Below are positions 1 to 9,157 of a stretch of 64,000 bases of DNA, one piece after another. The notes beneath the pieces were generated by a model. It was not told the DNA's origin. It searched no databases and saw nothing but the letters and a program-made list of their open reading frames with translations. Made by a program: the position numbers and the translations under genes. Positions within the stretch are counted from its first letter, which is position 1, and the number at the start of each line of letters is the position of its first letter. Source of the stretch: Verrucomicrobiota bacterium (GTDB lineage: Bacteria > Verrucomicrobiota > Kiritimatiellia > UBA8416 > JABMPJ01); contig JABGQM010000007.1 of the NCBI GenBank assembly GCA_018648805.1, positions 1-64,000 on the forward strand, written 5' to 3'.

Positions 1-189
1 CTCGATTGTCTTACTTGCATCCGCGCAGTCAACCACAGCACGCCGCCACGCGCACGCCAGATCCGCCCCCGGACGCTCCGCTCCCGGTGACGCTTCAACT
101 GGCTCCTCTAATTGAGGAGAGATGGAGAGGAGAAGATCGGCCCGCTACCGTGGCCCACAGACCGTCCACCACGCTCTACCGTGACACCA

Positions 190-1065
190 TCACATGCCCG
201 TTCCCACACCACGGCGTGACGCGGAACAGTAGTAGGCGATCAACCCGCTCTCAGGAGGGGCTAGTCCGTCGTCTTCCTGCATTCGATTTGAAAAGTCGGT
301 GCGCGCGTAGTCAAACAGTTTGAGGTTGTCCACGTAGAACTTCCCGGCAATGTTCCCATCGTTTCCGCTGGCAATATCCGCTCGGGAACCCACCGTGCTG
401 CCCCACTCCGCCGAGGTCCCAGATGCAACCATCTGTCCGTTCACGTAGAGCCTGATCTTGTCATTGGATCCCTTGATGCCATCCACGTCCCACACCCCTG
501 CCACATGAACCCATGTCCCATTGAGCGACGAGATATCGTTGGTCAGCAAAGCCGTGGTACCACCGAAATTGAGGTGAAAACGGAGCCCCTTATCTTCATA
601 TGTCTGCAACGCCATACCACTTCCCAGCCCGAAGGAACCATCGAAAATCCGATGGGGATTGTGGCTGTACCCGACCGGATCCGCGACCTGATGGACCCAC
701 ACCTCTATGGTTCCTTGACTGGGATCCAAGATCTGATCCAAATCGTTGACGACCACGTTGCGAACACGGTCAGTCGAGCGATAAGCGCCTGAACCTATCG
801 TCAGCGCATTACCGAACACACCTGGAACATAAGAGGGAGTGGCTGAAACGGAGAACACATCACCTCCGCTGTAAAACTCCAGGTCCGGGCCATAGGCACT
901 GTTCAGGATCTCGGATGCGCTACCGAGCTTGTTCCAAAGCACAAGGCCGTCTGCATTGGCACCAGTGGTTGCTCCCAGAGCCAGTGATGCTATCAACAGG
1001 AATGTGAATCCAAGCCCTTTGTGATAGGGCACTTCAGAGGCAAGTGATGCCCTAACGTTACTCAT
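190..1065 (-). CDS. Exported LamG (concanavalin A-like lectin) domain protein
   Basis: 291 residues. An N-terminal hydrophobic segment ending near GANADG is a signal peptide. The rest is a single LamG/ConA-like jelly-roll: the stretches EVWVHQVADP, GTWVHVAGVWD and LYVNGQMVASG and the closing VDNLKLFDYAR are typical of the family. The in-frame ATG at 1089 is possible, but the ATG at 1065 has AGGGG seven bases upstream and is preferred. Such domains usually bind carbohydrate or act as surface modules in PVC bacteria; the ligand cannot be told. The last about 17 residues (SASRRGVGTGM) look unlike a normal end, and no PEP-CTERM or other anchor follows, so a recent 3' truncation or frameshift is possible. 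It stands alone, with no obvious operon partner. Confidence 0.75.
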   Translation of the reverse strand: MSNVRASLASEVPYHKGLGFTFLLIASLALGATTGANADGLVLWNKLGSASEILNSAYGPDLEFYSGGDVFSVSATPSYVPGVFGNALTIGSGAYRSTDRVRNVVVNDLDQILDPSQGTIEVWVHQVADPVGYSHNPHRIFDGSFGLGSGMALQTYEDKGLRFHLNFGGTTALLTNDISSLNGTWVHVAGVWDVDGIKGSNDKIRLYVNGQMVASGTSAEWGSTVGSRADIASGNDGNIAGKFYVDNLKLFDYARTDFSNRMQEDDGLAPPESGLIAYYCSASRRGVGTGM

Positions 1066-1222
1066 TGTCTTTCCCCTTGGTTCGAACATAGCTTCACCTC
1101 ATCCGATAAACCCTTTAGCAGGACACGCAGCGCCTAATCCTATCTTGGGCCATGTATGCCAAATAAAAGCCGTAACAGCAACCCCCATTTACCGGGTCAT
1201 CGTCTTCAGGGCGCATCTGAGG

Positions 1223-1265
1223 TTATGGTGCGCGCACCTTATGTTGCGAGGAACGTTATGTTGCG
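1223..1265. repeat. Cluster of TTATG(T/G)TGCG repeats with a GGTGCGCGCACC palindrome
   Basis: Three direct copies of TTATGNTGCG start at 1223, 1239 and 1256. The first merges with a perfect 12-bp palindrome, GGTGCGCGCACC (1227-1238). The tract lies in the 469-bp gap 1066-1534, which has no convincing gene. Clusters of short inverted and direct repeats like this can be recombinase or transposase recognition ends, but no such enzyme is nearby, so the function is unknown. Confidence 0.4.
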
Positions 1266-1534
1266 GGGATGGGGTATGAGTGGTGTGGATGACTCGTTTC
1301 AGCTGTCGCTTGGGCTGATTGAGTAGGGATCCGGCAGCCATGACACCTTCCTCAGTCACTCCCGCCCCCGAGCGCACCGAAGCCGAACTTCGCGCCCACG
1401 CAATCAACTGAACAGCTTTGGATTGCGGCGGGTCCTCTGCCTAGCGGCAGAATGGACTTCGACGGACGCCGCTGTCCCTTCGCGCCTTCAACGCTTTCCG
1501 TGACGTTCTCCCATGCGAACGGCGAGTTCCGGCC

Positions 1535-2902
1535 TCAGCTCTCTGACCTCCGACTTCCGCCCCAAAAACACAGCCCCGCCGCCAGCACCAGCACCACCCG
1601 CGTCCCCACCATCATCCACACCGCGAACCCCAGCTTGTATTCCACAACCCCCTGCACAACGTCCCAGACGCCGCCCGGTACCCATGGTCGGAACACATGC
1701 CACCCCATCAGCCCGTACAGCAAGGCGATCTCAGCTATCAGGATAGGTACAAACCACTTCACATAGTGGAACCGGCTACACGCATTCTCGTGAGCTATGA
1801 AGGCTCCCAACACACACTGCAAGATACTAACAATGCTGACCTTCCAGAGAAGGGGAGCATAGTCCATGTATTGACGCCAAGAGACCCTTAACCCGAGAAG
1901 CCACTCCCCTCCAGAAACAAAAAAGATGAGAAGGGGTGCACCGATCAATAGCACAGCAACCACGGATTGAAACAGCATGTGGTCAGTCTTCTCGCCTCGC
2001 TCATGTTGCTGCGAGATCAACGGAAACAGAAACGGGGTAAAGGCCGCGGCTAAATACAGAGGGGTCTGCCCGAACATGAATGCCACGTAATAGCCAGCCG
2101 AATCCATTTGCGTCGCAAAATTCCTGATTGTCCACGGCTCAACTATCGCGGCAAATCCCAAGAGCAAAGCCACACTTCCCACGTTCACGCCGTAGCGTCG
2201 AATCTTGCCCCATTCTGCACCATAACTAGCCGGCTCAATGCCGGGCCCAATGTACTCTCTTATCGACCAGACCAAATACACAGCCACACCACACGCTGCT
2301 CCGAGAAGAGCAACCAGGTAACCAAGAAGCTGGAATCGTTTCAGAAGAAGAAGCATAAGAATCAGGTAAACAATAGGACGAACCACACCGGACAGGATCA
2401 TATGCCGAAAACGCATGAGTCCTTGTGCGGCGACCCTCAGAACAGGCATCCAGAGCGACAATATCAGCGTGACAACCAACACCCAATAAATAAGTGGATC
2501 ATCGAATTTCATCCGTGCTTGGAAAAACCCTTGCCCCACAGACAACACAACCAAGGCCAAAACAGAGAGCACAAGCGCCACCGCCGCAAGATCTCGCAGC
2601 AGGGCCTTGACTCGCCCACGCTGCTCGCCTACATGGAAAGTGTTGATAAATTTTACCGCTGTACGCGTGAGGACCCCCATAGGCAGGGCGGCAAACGCAA
2701 TAATCATCCGGAATGGAACCACCGCCCCTAGGTCTTCCCTGCTCACCAGGTCCACCATGAGGAAAGCACCGACATAGAGGTTGACGAGATTCTCGACCTT
2801 TGAGAACACGAACTGTAGTGCCGAATACCACCATAGTAGACCGATTCCCGCCTTGACTCTGCCCCTCAAGACCTCTAGTTGACACAACCACGTGATTTTC
2901 AT
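1535..2902 (-). CDS. Polysaccharide flippase-like membrane protein (MOP/PST superfamily)
   Basis: 455 residues from the ATG at 2902. About a dozen hydrophobic segments are spaced as in Wzx/PST exporters, including an N-terminal QFVFSKVENLVNLYVGAF-like helix pair that matches the usual start of such proteins. Wzx-type proteins move lipid-linked glycan units across the inner membrane. The frame stays open to a TTG at 3088 and would add a hydrophobic 62-residue extension; neither that TTG nor the ATGs at 2932 and 2902 has a clear Shine-Dalgarno, so the start is uncertain. It lies just downstream of the methyltransferase at 3104 on the same strand and belongs to the surface-glycan locus. Confidence 0.7.
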   Translation of the reverse strand: MKITWLCQLEVLRGRVKAGIGLLWWYSALQFVFSKVENLVNLYVGAFLMVDLVSREDLGAVVPFRMIIAFAALPMGVLTRTAVKFINTFHVGEQRGRVKALLRDLAAVALVLSVLALVVLSVGQGFFQARMKFDDPLIYWVLVVTLILSLWMPVLRVAAQGLMRFRHMILSGVVRPIVYLILMLLLLKRFQLLGYLVALLGAACGVAVYLVWSIREYIGPGIEPASYGAEWGKIRRYGVNVGSVALLLGFAAIVEPWTIRNFATQMDSAGYYVAFMFGQTPLYLAAAFTPFLFPLISQQHERGEKTDHMLFQSVVAVLLIGAPLLIFFVSGGEWLLGLRVSWRQYMDYAPLLWKVSIVSILQCVLGAFIAHENACSRFHYVKWFVPILIAEIALLYGLMGWHVFRPWVPGGVWDVVQGVVEYKLGFAVWMMVGTRVVLVLAAGLCFWGGSRRSES

Positions 2903-3103
2903 AAGACAAAGCCAAAGAAGTTCTGTCGGCATGGTGATAACCGCACTAACAGAAGCCAAGGGACAAAATACTACCAAACAAGCCCAGCCAAGCAAGAAGA
3001 GGAATGCCCCGCAGCACCAAATACCAAACGAACTGCGGGAAGCCCTTCTGCCTAATGCCGCCTTCGGGAGGGGCAGCCATAAGAGCAAGAACGATGCAAC
3101 AGG

Positions 3104-3721
3104 CTATAGCTGTGCCACCACCCTGATCACAGGAGGGTCTTCGTCGCCATGAGGAGCAAATCCAGTGGATTCTTCTGAAAACAGTGGAGCAAGCCCCACC
3201 TCACTTAGTTTGGCCAACAGGCCAGACAGTTCCGCATATCTGCGGTAGTGCCCGTCAACGATGTTCTCGGACGGACTAACACGCGTGCCCTGGCGGCGTT
3301 TCGGATCGCTCATGCTTCGCACCTCTAAGGCGAAGAGACCATTTTCGCGCAACGCATGCCGCACCCAATTGAATACACGGTCCTCATCTGCATCCGTGAC
3401 AGAATGCAGGGTAAAGCGACTGTATACACAGTCATAAGACTCATCTGATGGCAAGCGCGTGAAGTCTCCCATGCAAAACTTGAGCTTGTTAGTAGAGTAT
3501 TTTCCGTTGAGAAACGTCACTTCTTCCGACACTTGGTCCACCCCTAGGACGGTCAAGCCCTTCTGTGAAAAATAGATGCTGTCGCGACCATTGCCACAGC
3601 CCAGCTCAATAATCTGCATTGGTGGACGCAAGAACGACTGCATCAGGAATTCTGCGAATAGAGACGGGCAGGCAGGCAACCTGTTCCTCTCATAGTAGTC
3701 ATTCCAGTAAGCTTGATCCAT
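3104..3721 (-). CDS. Class I SAM-dependent methyltransferase (TehB/type 11-like)
   Basis: 205 residues. Motif I is IIELGCGNGRDS, followed by the acidic strand VLGVDQVS and the post-motif segments FCMGDFTRLP and YDCVYSRFTLHSV, giving a complete Rossmann methyltransferase fold. The chosen ATG (3721) gives the usual MDQAYWNDYYERN opening; upstream in-frame codons to 3814 look non-coding. The substrate is unknown; in this locus a sugar or lipid intermediate is plausible. A block just upstream of the start resembles the block upstream of the YfhO-like gene at 9081 (see findings). Confidence 0.8.
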   Translation of the reverse strand: MDQAYWNDYYERNRLPACPSLFAEFLMQSFLRPPMQIIELGCGNGRDSIYFSQKGLTVLGVDQVSEEVTFLNGKYSTNKLKFCMGDFTRLPSDESYDCVYSRFTLHSVTDADEDRVFNWVRHALRENGLFALEVRSMSDPKRRQGTRVSPSENIVDGHYRRYAELSGLLAKLSEVGLAPLFSEESTGFAPHGDEDPPVIRVVAQL

Positions 3722-4136
3722 AAAGGGGACCCTGTTAGCCCAACGTATACGTGGTCGCTGCTCTATAGGGCAGAACCACTGTTCCTTCGGACGTCGCGCA
3801 CATATGCACACCAAACACAGTCAAGCCGTGGCTCCTGCAAAATCTTAGTCCACCACGGCGTGAATGAATCAGACAACCGATCACCTTACAGCAGTCTCGC
3901 TCCTTAAGAAGGAGATCAGAATATATCCCCGCAGGAAGAAGGAGTCCAGAACCGACTCGAGGATAGATTGAGATTGAACAGCGAGAAGAGACGTGCAATT
4001 TTGTCAGCAGCTGAATCTGGACCGAGAACGCCCTCAAGCAACGCTCATTTCTTGGAATTCATTCGATACATGGCGTTGTGAAGAAGGTATACATAGGCCA
4101 TGAGCCATTTCAAGTCTTGCTAGGAGCGAGGATCAG
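3722..4136. other. Non-coding gap between divergent genes
   Basis: About 415 bases between the methyltransferase (minus) and the CDP-alcohol phosphatidyltransferase (plus). No convincing gene or RNA is visible. It must contain the two divergent promoters, but I could not pick clear -35/-10 pairs. Confidence 0.5.
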
Positions 4137-4979
4137 ATGATGAAGAATCAGAACGCGAAGGACGGGGCAGAAGCGAAGAAGAGCGTGGAGCTGCACCTTC
4201 TAGTCGAATACCTTTTCAGACCGATTGCGACACCTATATCAAAGGGGTGCGTCCATGCAGGGATAACGGCAAACGCGGTCACCATCATGGGGGGTGCGCT
4301 ATGGTTCTGCAGCATTCCGATTCTTCTCGTCGGTGCCGACGTCTATAGTGCTCATATTGCACTCGGTGCAGCATTGGTTGGGACGGCAGCATTTCTGTGG
4401 GTGTTCGGATTCTTGCTTGATGTAGTAGATGGCGGCGTGGCCAGATTAACGAATACTAGTGGGCTGGCAGGGAGTTACCTTGACCTCTGCTTCCACCTGC
4501 TCTTCAACCCCCTCTTCCTTTCTGCTCTCGGATGCTTTCTCTATATCGTTGATCCTCTGCATGTCATAGTACCCATCTTAGGGGTACTTGGGTCATCTGG
4601 AAACTGGGGGCCGACAGTTGCAGCACTTGAACAGGTTACGATCGCCAATGCAGCAGCGAACAAGAGGACCAGCAAGGATGAATGCCTAATCAACCTTGTG
4701 GCTATTCGGGGTCACGAACGAGAAGCAGGGGCCAGAAGGCGTGGAGTTGTCAGGCAACTCAGTGAAGAGATTATGTACTTTCCGGGGCAGTTCGTCCTTT
4801 TCTTTGCATCGATAATCTCAGATCTTTTCCTTCCAAAGATAATGGGGCTGGAGTTCCCTATTACTCTCTGTCTCTTTCTGATCTCCTGCATCATACTAAT
4901 TCTTAGCCTGCCCTTCCGCATGTATCGCGAATTCTGCTTCGCCAAGCGACTAGAGAGCGGCGCACAGGCAGCCGACTAG
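4137..4979 (+). CDS. CDP-alcohol phosphatidyltransferase family protein with an altered last active-site residue
   Basis: 280 residues with several transmembrane helices. The family signature D-x2-D-G-x2-A-R-x8-G-x3-D-x3-D is present at residues 95-120, but the final Asp, the proposed catalytic base, is His120 (D95, D98, D116, H120). Such enzymes transfer a phospho-alcohol from a CDP donor to an alcohol acceptor in the membrane. AGGAG precedes the ATGATG start by about ten bases. Downstream lies a fragment of an iron-dependent alcohol dehydrogenase and a GT4 glycosyltransferase. Context suggests decoration of a glycan or lipid with a phospho-alcohol head group; the substrate is unknown and activity is uncertain because of the His. 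Confidence 0.75.
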   Translation: MMKNQNAKDGAEAKKSVELHLLVEYLFRPIATPISKGCVHAGITANAVTIMGGALWFCSIPILLVGADVYSAHIALGAALVGTAAFLWVFGFLLDVVDGGVARLTNTSGLAGSYLDLCFHLLFNPLFLSALGCFLYIVDPLHVIVPILGVLGSSGNWGPTVAALEQVTIANAAANKRTSKDECLINLVAIRGHEREAGARRRGVVRQLSEEIMYFPGQFVLFFASIISDLFLPKIMGLEFPITLCLFLISCIILILSLPFRMYREFCFAKRLESGAQAAD

Positions 4980-5127
4980 CAGAGATAGGTCGACTGGTGC
5001 CCGCGTCTGGACCATCACCAATTCTGCGCTTACACCAGTATTTGCTAGTATTCTTGACCAAGGGAGGGGGATAGTAGGGCATCATGACTAGGGCGCAACT
5101 GGACAGAAATATGCACGGAGTACAAGT

Positions 5128-5334
5128 GTGACCTCAGATAATTTTGCACTAATCGGGGCGACAGGACACATCGTCCCACTAGCCACCATGGAAGCCATCA
5201 AGAAGGCGCTCAATCATTTTCGGGACACACATTGCGACATGGTTGTCGCCATAGGTGGAGGCAAGGTGATGGACATAGGCAAAACCGTCAGCGCCCTGTC
5301 GTCTGAACCACACAAGCCGGAGGCGATTCCATGA
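5128..5334 (+). pseudogene. Iron-containing alcohol dehydrogenase fragment
   Basis: 68 residues (GTG start). The core CDMVVAIGGGKVMDIGKTVSAL matches the NAD-binding GGGS-x2-D-x-A/G-K motif of group III Fe-dependent alcohol dehydrogenases and their glycerol-1-phosphate and phosphonoacetaldehyde reductase relatives. A full protein has about 380 residues; the N-terminal strand and the whole metal-binding C-terminal domain are absent. The stop overlaps the ATG of the next gene, so the fragment may still be translated. I treat it as a degraded gene. Confidence 0.6.
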
Positions 5335-6569
5335 GTCACGCCCTCAAACTCCAGCACACACAAAGTGATGTAGATATTGCACAGCACCCCCCATTACGTG
5401 TTGCTTTCCTCGTCAGGCACGTGGCTAAGTATAGGGTTGGATTATACCAGAGACTCGTTAGAGTCCAGGACATCGACTTTCGGATCTTCTGTCAGCATCT
5501 CCCCTCAACATGTAGCCACACAGATGAACGCCCTGATTTTCTTGGGGGGCTTCCGGTATCCGGGCATCCGATGCCAGGATGGGCGTTCGCATTCCGCAGC
5601 AAAACAGGTGTACCGCTCCCATCTCTTCGTATTTTAAGAAGCCTAGTGCGCTATCGTCCCGATGTGGTGATCATGGAAGGGATCAGCAACATAGGAAACG
5701 ATCTGTTGTGCCTCCCCTATCTGATTGCCCGGCGGGTCCCATTTGTATGGTGGTCGCTAGGCCACATCCCGTCCCAAAGCCACACGCTCAGGGCTCGTAT
5801 GGGCGTTCCATTGCATCGGTGGTTCGTGCGCCACGCGGCGGCATCGCTTGCATACAGCTCTTTTGCCAAGCGCTACATGGAATCTCTTGGGGCCAATCCC
5901 GCAACCACCTACGTGGTCCATAACACCCTCGATGAGCAAGCTCTGCTCAAACAGATCGAGGACTGCAGGCCGAAGGCGACCGCACTCCGCGAGCAGTGGG
6001 GTCTGCGGGACCGACCAGTCGTGGTCTTTGCTGGAACGATTAACCCCGGAAAGCGCCTGGACGCCCTAATCGATGCGTTTGCAGACGTTCAGAGAAAATT
6101 GGAGTTAGCTAAGCCTGCCCTTGTTGTCATCGGAGATGGCCCCGGGCGCATGGAGTGCGAGAAACAGGCGGCAAGACTGGGCATCGACAAAGATACCCTC
6201 TTCGTTGGCAGACAGGATATGGAAGCCTCCGCCTACTTCCTCCTCGGAGATGTGTGTGTTCTACCCGGGCTGGGGGGATTGGCTATCAACCATGCGTTTG
6301 CTCACGGCATCCCAGTGATCTGCGGACGTGCAGACGGCTGTGAGGAGGATCTCGTCTTCACAGGCAAAACCGGCGTACGGCTTGACGAAGTTAGCGTCGA
6401 CACATTGTCAGACGCCATGACTCGACTGCTGTCGGACATGCCTGAGACACGCCGTATGGGAGAGAACGCTCGTCATCTGGTGACAACGTCAATCACCATG
6501 GATCATTTTGCAGGAACCGTTTTCGCAGCAGCCCAACATGCGCACCGCGGCACCAATCCAAAGGCATAG
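5331..6569 (+). CDS. GT4 family glycosyltransferase
   Basis: 412 residues with a GT-B fold. The N-terminal domain begins at LRVAFLVRHVAKYRVGLYQRL. The C-terminal nucleotide-sugar domain starts at VVVFAGTINPGKRLDALIDAF, with LVVIGDGPGR and the loop CVLPGLGGLAINHAFAHGIPVIC where GT4 enzymes usually have E-x7-E. Here the acidic residues of that loop are replaced by Gly, Asn and His, a variant seen in some branches. Its ATG overlaps the stop of the upstream dehydrogenase fragment. The likely role is addition of one sugar to a membrane-linked glycan on the cytoplasmic side; donor and acceptor are unknown. Confidence 0.8.
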   Translation: MSHALKLQHTQSDVDIAQHPPLRVAFLVRHVAKYRVGLYQRLVRVQDIDFRIFCQHLPSTCSHTDERPDFLGGLPVSGHPMPGWAFAFRSKTGVPLPSLRILRSLVRYRPDVVIMEGISNIGNDLLCLPYLIARRVPFVWWSLGHIPSQSHTLRARMGVPLHRWFVRHAAASLAYSSFAKRYMESLGANPATTYVVHNTLDEQALLKQIEDCRPKATALREQWGLRDRPVVVFAGTINPGKRLDALIDAFADVQRKLELAKPALVVIGDGPGRMECEKQAARLGIDKDTLFVGRQDMEASAYFLLGDVCVLPGLGGLAINHAFAHGIPVICGRADGCEEDLVFTGKTGVRLDEVSVDTLSDAMTRLLSDMPETRRMGENARHLVTTSITMDHFAGTVFAAAQHAHRGTNPKA

Positions 6570-6573
6570 CGCG

Positions 6574-9081
6574 TCACCCTTCGCCCCGCCGCTTCTGCCA
6601 CCCAAGAGCAGCCCGTACTGCTGCCCACACCAGCAGTATGGCGCACATCGCCATAGCAGCAATAAAACGCCACCTGTATGGCCGATATCTAAAAACGACC
6701 TCATGTTGCCCCATAGGAACGGTAACGCCGCGCATAACAGCATTGCAACGCAGAACCCGAGCGGGTCCACCGTCAACCGTCACCTCCCAATCCTTGTGAT
6801 AGGCGTCGTTCAGCAGCAGAACCCCATCCGTTTCCGCATCCACATTCACACGCACATAGGTGCGTCGGTATACCTCGATATAAGCACCCGAAGGTCCACG
6901 TCCCGAAGGAGATAGATCATTTAGCCCTTCAACCAGCAATCGCTCTGCCGGATTCCATCCTGAACTCCCGAGCCGTTCCCAAGCCGCCGCCGCATTCATG
7001 CCATCCCAGTCCGGGTAGAATAGGGCCTTTGGCAGGGCTGCTTTGAACTCAACCAGCGAATACGTGCCCCGTCCAATCGGCCCACAGCTCCGGGCCATGC
7101 TCCTCTCCACATGGAAGGTATCCACAACCGAAAAATATGGATGCTTTACCAATGATTCTAGGGCCTTGGATTCTCCAACAATGAATCGTGTATTTGTCAG
7201 CTGCCACAGCCGCACAACATTCGTGGAAAGCGTGCTGTAGAGCTCCCGAGTATCGGCCGATAGTTTCTTCCTAGGGCCCGGCTCAAGAAAATCAACTCCA
7301 TAGTGCGAGAAGCTGCCCCTGAAATCACCATATGGATCCAGCGGGGGTATCCGATAAGAGACACGACAAGGTCCGGCGGCCAAAATATTCTCGGCAATGG
7401 GATTCGTGGCATACCGAAAAGTCAAGTCACGAACCCTCACATATTTTCGAGCCACAATGGTCAGATCCAACAGTAAAGCCACCGACACAAGTCCGATTGC
7501 CCATAGAGACGCTGTTCTTTCACGCTTTAGGAACCGAGCCAGACCAAATACGCATGCAGCTACGACCGATAACAGCCCACCATGAAGCAGCGCACCACTC
7601 ATCGTGCGGAACATCACGCTCGTGTAACGCCCGAATCCAAGTTGTCGCCAATACGATTCAAGCCCCGGCCGAAAAGCGTGCAAGATGCCCCACCCCGCCA
7701 ACAGCACGGTCGCTAATCCACCTGCGACAATCAGAAACCCGACAAATCGACGCCGAACAAGCAATCCACCCGTCTTCAGATCTTCCAAGAACGCACAGAA
7801 CCCCACACCAAACAGAAACGCCAGTGATATCTCGCAGTAGTGAAGAAACTTGATCGGGGCCCTGATCTTGTCGCAGAACGGTATAGCGTAGAATAGTCTA
7901 TAGAAGGGCGCATACCGCCCCAGTGCCAACAGCAGTCCCACAAGAAAGACAACCGCAAAAAACATTACTTCTCCACGTCCAAACGACTGGATCACACCAC
8001 CATCAATCTTGGAGGACTTATGTCCCTCATTATCCTCATTCGATTGCCTTGACCGGCCTCGCCTCCGAATGACCCAAACAACAGCATAGACGGCGAACAG
8101 CAGTTGCAACACCCCCATGTAGATGGTGTGCTGTTTAAGATTCATCAGGCCCTGCCTATGGTCCTTCCACCCCTGTGTTCTCCCCACGCGCCCCCAATAC
8201 GGCCCCTGCGGATTACCAGTGTCTACGCCATAGACACACGGCGCGACGAACTCCACCATCTCTTCCGGGGGCATGCTCCAGTTCGTAGCATACTCCCACT
8301 GATCCTTCTGCGCTCCACCCCGATCGAGATCACGATTGGGAACTACCTCAGCAAAGAGATGTCCAAACACCGACAGACCAAACGCCAAGAACACCAACAG
8401 CATAACAGCCCCGCCGAGACCGATACGCCCCAAGTAGCCGCTCCATGCCATGCCACCCGGCCGGCTCTTTAAGCACCGTAGAAGCGCGTAGGGAGCGACA
8501 ATTAGGCAGAGCAACCCCATCACGTCCGGCTGGGCCTTGATTCCAAAGGCCATGCATGCTCCAATCATTGCGAAATAGAACAAGGACCTTTGCGCTATAC
8601 TGCGATCGACAAGGCCAAAGAGAAAGATTGCGTACGGCAGCATGTCGAACATGCTGCGATGACCAGCAGCAATAACGGTAAACAGGTAGCCAGAATAGGC
8701 CAACACGAGAGATGCCAGGACAGTGCCTAACCAGCGAACGCCTCTACCCCGCAGGAAGAACAGAGAGGCGAGAAGGACAAGAAGTGTGTCCACGATATAG
8801 ACCGCCACATGATAGACCAGCGGAGGAAGAAGAACGGCCAACACGACAGACGGGTGAAACGCCCTGCCACTGCCTCCCACACCAATACCCTCGGGGTCCC
8901 AGTTCCCCTGAAGCATCTGTAGCGTCCTCGCTCCGAAATCCTTGGGGTAATACGGAGCGTAGTCTAGCGCAAACAAGGTCTGCCCGGATGTCAGAGGGTC
9001 TAGAAAGATGACTGCCGTGACGACTCCTACGAGAAGAATGGATGCAAACACAAACCATCGGTTAACACTGCGTTCAGACAT
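6574..9081 (-). CDS. YfhO-like multi-pass membrane protein
   Basis: 835 residues. An N-terminal helix is followed by a GT-C-like run of transmembrane helices with the early loop YYPKDFGARTLQMLQGNW, then a soluble C-terminal domain. The end is characteristic of the YfhO family: LLLNDAYHKDWEVTVDG, then GQHEVVFRYRP, then a final helix and a basic tail. YfhO proteins are implicated in lipid-linked sugar transfer on the outer membrane face in Gram-positives; the role here is inferred. The ATG at 9081 is chosen because the upstream codons to 9177 lack family similarity. It is convergent with the GT4 gene, with stops four bases apart. Confidence 0.75.
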   Translation of the reverse strand: MSERSVNRWFVFASILLVGVVTAVIFLDPLTSGQTLFALDYAPYYPKDFGARTLQMLQGNWDPEGIGVGGSGRAFHPSVVLAVLLPPLVYHVAVYIVDTLLVLLASLFFLRGRGVRWLGTVLASLVLAYSGYLFTVIAAGHRSMFDMLPYAIFLFGLVDRSIAQRSLFYFAMIGACMAFGIKAQPDVMGLLCLIVAPYALLRCLKSRPGGMAWSGYLGRIGLGGAVMLLVFLAFGLSVFGHLFAEVVPNRDLDRGGAQKDQWEYATNWSMPPEEMVEFVAPCVYGVDTGNPQGPYWGRVGRTQGWKDHRQGLMNLKQHTIYMGVLQLLFAVYAVVWVIRRRGRSRQSNEDNEGHKSSKIDGGVIQSFGRGEVMFFAVVFLVGLLLALGRYAPFYRLFYAIPFCDKIRAPIKFLHYCEISLAFLFGVGFCAFLEDLKTGGLLVRRRFVGFLIVAGGLATVLLAGWGILHAFRPGLESYWRQLGFGRYTSVMFRTMSGALLHGGLLSVVAACVFGLARFLKRERTASLWAIGLVSVALLLDLTIVARKYVRVRDLTFRYATNPIAENILAAGPCRVSYRIPPLDPYGDFRGSFSHYGVDFLEPGPRKKLSADTRELYSTLSTNVVRLWQLTNTRFIVGESKALESLVKHPYFSVVDTFHVERSMARSCGPIGRGTYSLVEFKAALPKALFYPDWDGMNAAAAWERLGSSGWNPAERLLVEGLNDLSPSGRGPSGAYIEVYRRTYVRVNVDAETDGVLLLNDAYHKDWEVTVDGGPARVLRCNAVMRGVTVPMGQHEVVFRYRPYRWRFIAAMAMCAILLVWAAVRAALGWQKRRGEG

Positions 9082-9157
9082 AAAGGGAACACTATTCAGC
9101 CCACTCACGTTGGTCAAGTCTATCCGTGATGCGCATTCGAAGCTGAGATGACAAGCG

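Noticed and set aside
6..323. Plus-strand frame at the left edge
   Set aside because: Overlaps the LamG gene end, has biased low-complexity composition and no ribosome site.
1189..1407. Minus-strand 72-residue frame
   Set aside because: Covers the TTATGNTGCG repeat tract and has no recognisable protein features.
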